From Nymphaea colorata (lineage: Eukaryota; Streptophyta; Magnoliopsida; Nymphaeales; Nymphaeaceae): a DNA stretch of 64,000 bases. Location of the stretch: assembly GCF_008831285.2 (NCBI RefSeq), contig NC_045148.1, positions 21,137,002-21,201,001 of the forward strand, in the 5' to 3' direction. Shown here one piece after another: positions 57,480 through 64,000 of this stretch; the stretch's first letter is position 1, and the number at the start of each line of letters is the position of its first letter. The notes under the pieces were generated by a model. It had not been told where the DNA came from. It searched no databases and saw nothing but the letters and a program-made list of their open reading frames with translations. The position numbers were made by a program, and so were the translations under genes.

Positions 57480-60400
57480 ATTCATGCGTAAGGAATTAAT
57501 TAGGTTGGATATATCTGATTATCAACCTGATTTTGAATCCATTTAACTGGATCTAGTTAAAAAATGATTCCTTCGTAGCCAAATTCAATCTACTAAAGAT
57601 CCAACCCGGTTATGTTTAATTTTGGGATCTTATGCTATCAGATCCAAATTCAGCTTTAAAAGATGAAGCCCAAATCCAAATCCAAATAGACACAACCCTG
57701 TTAGCTCAAATACAAAAGAATTGAATCCAATGCTCCAAACCATTGATGATCGAGTACAAGAAAAATGATTTTGAATAAAATTGAAGCAATGCTGCGATGG
57801 GATGCCGACGGATTGGATTTGAATCAGATATACCCTTAATCATACCTACTTTTTCGGATATTAACATATTCTGATTCGAATCCGGAATCAGATTTTAATA
57901 TGAATGAAGAAAAGTCATATCCCAATCTGAATCTAAAATTCGATTTCACAATCTGAATCCAATTTTTATAGTAATATCTGAATCTGAATTTTGAACTGAA
58001 TTTTGCCAATTTTCGAAATATCAGAGCATTAGATATGGAATATTTATTCAAAACTAAATCCAATCTGAATCAGTTTCCGAATCCAATTAGATATTTATGT
58101 ACATCCAAGTCCTCATCAGAAATTTATCAGATGTCATTTCCTAAATCGAAATCTGATCTGATTTCTTTGTCGGATATTAAATTTTTTTCCATATCCAATT
58201 TGTTTCGAATCTTTTTAGTTAGATAGCCGATCCAAATCAGATGTATTCACATTGCTATGATGTATCATTGAAGAATTATTTTTCTTTGCCACCCGAAGGA
58301 AGGAGAATGCCACTGGAAAATAGTGTTTTGGGCATTTGGTTGACAACTACGACAATTGTTTGAGAATTTTGATGGCCACTGGGTGCCGTTGAAGAGCCAC
58401 GACCACCTTCCACGTGTGACAGAAGCCATTAAAGACAGCATTGTTGCCGCCAGTGAATAGGAAACAATTTTCACACTATAAAGCTCCTCCGCCGTCTTCT
58501 TTCTCCCTGCAACTTTGGCCTTCCTTCGGTTCATATCCAAATCCATGTGCACTATTTCATTTTCTTCTTCTTCTACATTATGTAAGCTTGGCTATCACTG
58601 GTCTCCATAGAGCATGCACCCACGAGGATAATCTAAAACTTTAAATTTATAGTTAGATTTTCATGGACGTGGGTCTACTTATATGAGGCAGCCCCATGAA
58701 CTTGTATGAACTCAACTTACTCTAGATCAAAGTGACCATCTAGGCAGCCAAAAACTCGCCCGGATGCTTCTTTGCAGTAAATCAATCCCTCGTCTGCAAC
58801 ACTGATCGATGGAACCCTCTTTTCCCCAAATTTTATTTTCAAAACAGAATGAATCACAACTCCTTTTCCCTTCTATTTTAAGTTGTGATTTTATACCCAT
58901 TTATTTTTTCCATTAATCTGAATCGATTGATGCCTTTTTTTCTCTTTATTTGAAGGTAAATGATGAAAATGGCGTAAGCAATTGAAGATTCTGAATTCTG
59001 GAGAGCTTGAAGGATTATTATGATTCTGTGTTGTTCTATAGAATGACATGGTTCATATTTGCTTTTGTTGAATTTTTTCTGCATTTAAGACGTTGATTAT
59101 TCTTTCTTTTTCCAGAAACTGAACTGAAAGCTTGCTTCTTCATGTTTGTATCGGTCGATCTAGTCTTCATGCTTTTTCGCATCCTTTCATTGTGGCCAGA
59201 ACTCAACATTCATTTTTGCTGACTTAGAACATCTGGAAGAGGGTTTTTAATTTGGCTTCTTAAGCTATTCAGACATTCAAGGGCTGCTTGGTAATTGTAG
59301 TTGTTATTTGAATATACTAAAAATGGGGTAAACTCATGAAACATTTTAATAAGTGTTCCAAGAATCTTATCCAAATCTTTACAATATATTCATGAAACAG
59401 TTGCAAATTGTTTCCTTTGCAATTCAGCAATTCAAGTCTACAGCAATTTATGAAGTTCCTCTTCTCATGTATCTATGGTTGGTTTGATTTTCTAACTAAA
59501 ATTTACATATATAAGATTTCTTTTCTATGTGATAGAGGGTGTAACGCTCTAAATGTAAAAGTGAAAAGTTCTGTGCAAATGTTGATAATGATAAAGAATT
59601 TACTTTTCACTATTTCTTCTTGTTTATCTATAATGAGTTGCAAAACAAAAAGGTACTAGTTTTGTAAAATTTGAAGCTGGGATTGGTTGTAGGGAGATGC
59701 TATTGTCACTCATTTATAAAGAGAACTTGGATACTGGCCTCCTTTTATATTCTTAATTAAATTACATCCTTATTATATTAGATTTTTCCATTGATTCTCT
59801 TGTGGATTGGAATCACAAACTTTTTTTGACCATATAGACAACAGCCGCCGTGTTTTTTCTCCAATAAATTCTAGATGAAAGAGGTCAAATTGTAGTTTCA
59901 AAATTTTAGCAGGAGAAGAAATATGATTTTTCAAAAAATTTTATATAGGATAAATCATTTTTTAAAATTTACATGTTTTTTTTTTTACGGGGGGCTGCCG
60001 CCCTTGCCAGCCCCCTAGTTCCGCCCCTACTGTTCATAGAATCTATTCTATTTGTCACTGCAGATTGAAACTAATAGCTCTGCATGTTTAAGGAATAAAT
60101 GCCATTGAAAAGCATTAGTGACACAAATTTAATATATTAATCCATGACAACTATAAAACACCGCTACTGACCATTCAGTGAGGCACACCACATGCCATCT
60201 ATATTTGATGGCAGATCAAAAGTGCCACTAAAGACTTTACAATGGCACATATTTATATGTCATCATTGATATTGTATGCAACCCAAGAATACCACAAAAG
60301 ACCTTTCACCACTTCCAGCAATAGTGTGCATATGAATGTGCATCTACTTAAAAGCTGGCAAATATTTAGACCGCTTGGGTAAAGGATTAAAGCTGGATCC

Positions 60401-60800
60401 ATTAAAGTTAATTATTAAAATATTGTTTTATCAATCTAACCTTGTAGATATGATCTTAAGAACGATTTTTTGAGAAATATATATTAAGTTGATCATTTTT
60501 AAATTAATAATGTTTTATTCAAATAAACAGCTCTTATAACATCAAAAGTTTGTTTGTAGAAAGTTCAAATTTTGTATAAAGTTAACTTTAACTAAAACAT
60601 GTTTTAAATTAAATTAAATTAGTATTTAGAAACAGATGGGGAGGTTCACATTTTTTTGAAGCCCTTTTTATCGCTAATTTAACCAGTCTAGATTCTATCC
60701 CTTAATGCTCGGCCGGTATCTGGATGACCCACTTACCTCTCTTTTTCTTTTTTTCATTCTTTTTGTTTTTTAATGACGGTCAATAGTGTCGCCGTGGTCT
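57480..60800. other. Right-arm DNA without recognisable genes
   Basis: Mirrors 26240-30840. It has one copy of the segment duplicated at 29411-30296 (58265-58560) and lacks the exon insertion of 28262-29167. Frames at 58265-58552 and 59408-59659 mirror left-arm frames and have no known domain. Confidence 0.45.
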
Positions 60801-61293
60801 AGCATCGTGTGGGATAGAAGATGCCTCCCCTTGCATCTGTGAGAAGGGCGAGGCTGTCGCGCCTTGCCATCGTTGTCACAGCCCAACCTTGCCGGCAGAG
60901 TATCAGCCCGCCGTTGAGGGTATGGCAGGCTGTTGTTTCCTCAGGCCGGCAACTTCCCCTGCCCTACCTTCACTGGCTACCAGCAAGGCACACCTCTTGG
61001 GTACAATAGCATCCATTGCCTCAATTTTTTGTTTAATGAAGAAATAGTAAACAAAGGGAGGGAGGACACCTGCCCCCTCACCACTGAAAGCCTGTCGAGG
61101 CCTTTCCATCATGGGCAGGTCCACCGGACACAAAAGGCAGCAGCAGGCACTGACGGGGCCAGAAATTTTGGGATATGGAGCACTATTATAGAAATTCTCA
61201 TTTCTAGAGGGGCACAACATATATAAATATGTAAATAGTTGTAAGAAATCTATGTAAAAATATGTAAAAATAAATAAAAATTTTATTTGTGGT

Positions 61294-61755
61294 GTGGACC
61301 TTTCCTCCTTTGACCTCCCTCGCAAGTACCGGCCTCCCTCCAAAGCCCCGATATTCCTTGACTCGTCATTTACTCCATCCCCTACTGACCTTCATTCTGT
61401 TGTGCCGCTCAAGTCCACCAATTCCCCTTCTTCGTCTCCCATCTCCGATTCTGGCCTCCTCTTTCGCCGCAAGCTCCTTTACCTCGAGAGCCTACGGGTT
61501 AACTCCTCAGCGGCCATTGTGAAGAACCCCAATCTCCGGTCCGCGTCCATTGACAGCCTCAGAACCGTCGAGTCTTGCTTCCGGAGTATGGGACTCAGCT
61601 GCGATGACATCGAACGGATCCTCAGCATGCACCCCCAACTCCTAACCTGCGACCTCCGTCGGGATGTCTATCCCGTCTTTGATTTCCTCCTCAACGAGGT
61701 CGGCATCCCATGGCCTCATCTCGGGAAAGCCCTAACCCATGCCCCAGATTGTTAG
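61294..61755 (+). pseudogene. mTERF-family protein, N-terminal fragment
   Basis: A 153-codon frame of clearly higher GC than the surroundings. Residues about 55-150 match the start of plant mTERF proteins: LLYLESLRV, KNPNLRSASIDSLRTVESCF, GLSCDDIERILSMHPQLLTC and VYPVFDFLLNEVGIPWPHLGKAL, i.e. two helical mTERF repeats. Residues 1-50 are Ser/Pro-rich and could be part of an organelle transit peptide. Such proteins bind nucleic acid and regulate gene expression in plastids or mitochondria. The frame stops at 61753 where the full protein would have several more repeats; palindromic sequence follows within 60 bp. It is a fragment, probably carried here by duplication or transposition. The true start may lie upstream of the ATG used. 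Confidence 0.82.
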
Positions 61756-61809
61756 TTTCTAGCGAGGGAGCTCGTCGACTATGGAGGGAGGAAGATGCGG
61801 GGGTCGAGT

Positions 61810-61900
61810 GGGTGAACTTTCACCCGCTCACTTTATCATAAACAGGGTGAAATTTCACCCCGTTTGATGGTTTTTGTGTCGAGCGGGTGAAATTTCACCC
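61810..61900. repeat. Three GGGTGAAATTTCACCC palindromes
   Basis: Perfect or near-perfect 16-bp palindromes at 61810-61825, 61845-61860 and 61885-61900 lie just downstream of the mTERF fragment. They may be the core of a MITE. Confidence 0.85.
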
Positions 61901-62129
61901 GCCCGTACGTATTTCAACCGCTCCACCAATTTTTTCTGGGCAATCAAACGGGCCCTAAGGAAACCCTCAAGGTAGCCTACAGAAGGCAACAAGGATCTAA
62001 AACAAAGAAAAGAAAAGCTTTTAAGACTACTACCTTATAGAATTTTCCGGAATGGGGAAAAGAAGCACATCAATGACCTCACTACTAGGATTGTAACCCC
62101 TGAAACGACCTTTCTTTCCAAACCCCATC

Positions 62130-62840
62130 CAGAAATGCTCACATACCTTCTATTCTACCATGGCCAACTGTTGTTTTCCCCTTTCTCCTTATCCCCTGTT
62201 CTCTAGAGCACATAACAATGGCCTGCAATCCATTACGATAAAAACATATGGATTCTACCACCATATCGACATTGGATGGCACTTTCCCTGGATCTGATAG
62301 AATACCTGATGGAAACCACAGTTCCATCTATCTTTTATGTTTTTGAATCCACCCTGCATTGTCAACAGAAATCTTTCCATAGATTATCAAATTTATATCT
62401 TCTATCTCTTTCAGAATTAGTGTGCACAAATTTATCTCTTTCCAAATCATCCAGGTGATCATCGGGAAAAGTAGACACCAGCAATTATTTATCCAACTAC
62501 TGCCAAAATGTTTCATTCTCCACCAATCATACTCTTTCTTTATCGAACTAAAAGAAGGAATAAAGATATTAAATTTTCCTTCCACATATTTCTTCACATA
62601 AGAAGAAAACTCGCAACATCCAAACAGATGAAAAGGTGACTCTTCCCTCTTTTTACAAAGGACACATCTTGTTTCCCTAAGTCTGAATCTATTTTTGCTT
62701 ACTTCGCTTTTGCTTACTATGTCTTTGGTTATACTTTTGCTTACCTGTGATGGAACACCCACCCACCGGTCCCAAATGCATATAAGGGATTCTGTATTTT
62801 GGGTGGTCAGCATTTGAATACTATAAGAGGCCCCAGCCAT
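62130..62840 (-). pseudogene. LINE fragment at the outer edge of the right arm
   Basis: The 170-codon frame 62328-62840 has the zinc-binding RCVLCKKREESPFHLFGCCEF and SSIKKEYDWWRMKHFGSSW. 62139-62327 continues with KVPSNVDMVVESICFYRNGL. Compared with 24941-25651 it lacks about 45 codons between GIRRKG and TVGHGRIEG. Upstream of RCVLC it differs from the left copy and contains GCAAAAG/AGTAAGC repeats. The zf-RVT segment is better preserved here than on the left. Confidence 0.8.
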
Positions 62841-62844
62841 CCTA

Positions 62845-63069
62845 TGTTATTAAAGTTGTGATTTCTTTCCAAACACCCTTGCTTACATCGCTCTTGCGAT
62901 CAATGTAATTTATGCCCATTGCAAGAGCATCCCTCAAATTTCCTTGCGATCTTTGATTTCCTTGCACCCGCGTTATTCTCAAGTCTTCCGCAAACTCTTG
63001 AGTCCTTTAGGCTTACGGCGAAGGTGCTATCACCAGGCCACACGAGCCGAAGAAAGTCAGCTCGTGACA
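62845..63069 (+). repeat. 5' LTR of the terminal gypsy element
   Basis: The right end GCTCGTGACA is fixed by the primer site. The left end TGTTATTAAAG is a guess based on a TG start where LINE similarity stops. Confidence 0.55.
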
Positions 63070-63071
63070 AC

Positions 63072-63084
63072 TGGTATCAGAGCC
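63072..63084 (+). promoter_or_regulatory. Primer-binding site, tRNA-iMet type
   Basis: TGGTATCAGAGCC lies two bases after the LTR end. Confidence 0.93.
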
Positions 63085-63166
63085 AGTTTGATCATCTGGC
63101 ATGGTGGGGCATGGGGAGCTAGGTTGGTGTCAAGCTATCCAATGATTGGCTGCTATCTGTGGCATC

Positions 63167-64000
63167 ATGGCTGCAGATGAACAGAATTCTGTAGCGGAGG
63201 GAGTACAGACTCGTCAACAAAAGAAGACGAGTGCGACCAATGAAGGAATGGAAGCACGGCTATTTGCGATCGAGACAACCATTGCCTCCTTGACTCATTC
63301 CATGACCGAGGCTGCACGGAGCTTCGAAGACTACAATGTTGGGATGAATCAGAATATGGACCAGGTGAACTCTCAGTTAGGAGAAGTTTTAGCTTGTTTA
63401 GCTGTGATGGAGGATGAGATGGAAGTCCTCAGAATGCGAAATAGGACCCTGGAGAATCGGCTTCCTAGAGGGGACAAAAGAGGTACAGCGATGTTCGAAA
63501 TGCTAAGGAATTCGAGAACTTTCTCTATCATCTCGAAAAATACCTCAAGGTGAACCAGATCCATGATGATGAAATGAAATCACAACTGCCTCAATGTTTC
63601 TGATGGATGATGCCATGCTGTGGTGGTGGAGGTGGGAGAGTGACGTCAAAAGTGGCATCTGCACTATCGACACTTGGGAGGAATTCAAGCATGAGATGTG
63701 CGAGTATTTCCTGCCCAAAGACATAGAATATCTTGCAAGACGGCGATTGATGGAACTCAAGTAGATCGGATTGATCCATGACTATGTTCAAGCATTCACA
63801 ATGAAGATGCTTGAAATTTCAAGAATGTCTGACAAGGATCGACTATTCGATTTCATGAATGGATTACAATCATGGGTGGAGCAAGAACTCTGGTGACAAG
63901 ACCCAAAAGACTTGAGTAGTGCCCTTGCAGCGGCCAAAAGCTTGGTAGATACCTTAAGGCGGATGAAGTTTGAATACAAGCCTACAATTCCAATAAGGGT
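63167..64000 (+). pseudogene. gag: Gypsy gag, frameshifted, partial
   Basis: The likely start is the ATG at 63167 (MAADEQNSVAEGVQTRQQKK), about 80 bp after the primer site. Residues 30-100 look coiled-coil. The Gag domain follows in shifted phase: NAKEFENFLYHLEKYL, then DDAMLWWWRWESDV, WEEFKHEMCEYFLPKD, DYVQAFTMKMLEISRM and LFDFMNGLQSW. Phase changes near 63488 and 63575 and stops at 63762 (TAG) and 63894 (TGA) break it. It resembles the intact Gag at 10460-11818 motif by motif (AWWRRK/LWWWRW, FIIGLQSW/FMNGLQSW), so the two elements are related. It would have formed the particle; this copy cannot. Confidence 0.85.

Larger units (their letters stand above)
61115..61960. other. Right-arm-only segment with mTERF fragment and palindromes
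   Basis: In the left arm the flanking sequences (about 25690-25905) are joined by different, shorter DNA. This segment carries a GGGGCCAGAAATTTTGG-type element start at about 61157, the mTERF fragment, and an end reading TTGATTGCCC / GGGCCCGTTT on the minus strand that resembles common plant MITE ends. Confidence 0.55.
46533..62670 (-). repeat. Right arm of the giant imperfect inverted repeat
   Basis: Reverse-complement partner of 24870-40702 with landmarks in mirrored order. The inner edge is GATGAGCACCAGAATCC at 46533. The outer edge at about 62670 is GACACATCTT in LINE sequence. Arm-specific changes are an extra 0.7 kb at 52015-52725, a 109-bp duplication at 56058-56275, an extra 0.85 kb with an mTERF fragment at 61115-61960, and absence of the left arm's 0.9-kb exon insertion and 443-bp duplication. 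Confidence 0.9.
62845..64000 (+). mobile_element. 5' end of a gypsy element (continues beyond the window)
   Basis: An LTR of about 225 bp, a tRNA-iMet primer site and a broken gag in the right order and spacing. It abuts the LINE fragment at 62840. The 3' end is outside the window. Confidence 0.8.

Noticed and set aside
61810-61900. CRISPR-like repeat array
   Set aside because: Only three palindromes at 35-40-bp spacing in plant DNA, with no unique spacers or cas genes.
24870-62670. Organellar inverted repeat (plastid-like)
   Set aside because: The arms hold nuclear transposons and no rRNA, tRNA or plastid genes.
24870-62670. One giant transposon with 16-kb terminal inverted repeats
   Set aside because: No transposase in the spacer, no TIR-type ends and no target duplication at the outer edges; an inverted segmental duplication fits better.

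Overview
The window looks like nuclear DNA from a flowering plant. It is AT-rich and gene-poor, and built almost entirely of nested, decayed transposable elements: Ty3/gypsy LTR elements, LINE, hAT-like and CACTA-like DNA elements. It also holds a CC-NB-ARC-LRR disease-resistance pseudogene and a piece of an mTERF gene. The species cannot be told from the sequence. No intact host gene is visible, and I saw no rRNA gene, tRNA gene or CRISPR array. A run of exactly 100 N (44544-44643) marks a scaffold join, so the window consists of two contigs.

Region 1 (1-9342) is a minus-strand non-coding LTR element (LARD type). It has roughly 2.9-kb LTRs around 3.7 kb of internal DNA filled with tandem repeats. 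Region 2 (9343-14410) is a long pyrimidine-rich tract and, after a 0.6-kb spacer, a purine-rich tract made of related units in reverse orientation. A complete 2,847-bp element sits inside the pyrimidine tract (9490-12336, target duplication CTCCC, tRNA-iMet primer site). It encodes Gag, protease and, directly after these, a chromodomain; reverse transcriptase, RNase H and integrase are absent. Region 3 (15850-22641) is a decayed plus-strand Tat-lineage gypsy element with RT, two RNase H domains and integrase, then a minisatellite and a 2.9-kb 3' LTR. Its LTR and minisatellite match region 1, so it is the likely coding relative of the LARD. A GC-rich block, a related LTR fragment and a 5'-truncated LINE follow.

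Region 4 (about 24870-62670) is the main structure: two arms of about 16 kb in opposite orientation (24870-40702 and 46533-62670) around a 5.8-kb spacer. The arms share a LINE tail, a CACTA-like element, several hAT-like elements and a 1.3-kb strand-asymmetric block. They appear to differ at about 10-20 percent of positions in the stretches compared by eye. Each arm has private changes: a Pro/Gln-rich exon with a splice donor and a 443-bp tandem duplication on the left; an mTERF fragment, a 0.7-kb insertion and a 109-bp duplication on the right. The spacer holds the NLR pseudogene, the N gap, a 345-bp tandem repeat and a gypsy integrase fragment that stops at the right arm's inner edge. Because the gap lies in the spacer, the relative orientation of the arms depends on scaffolding.

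Region 5 (62845-64000) is the 5' end of another gypsy element: a short LTR, a tRNA-iMet primer site and a broken gag.
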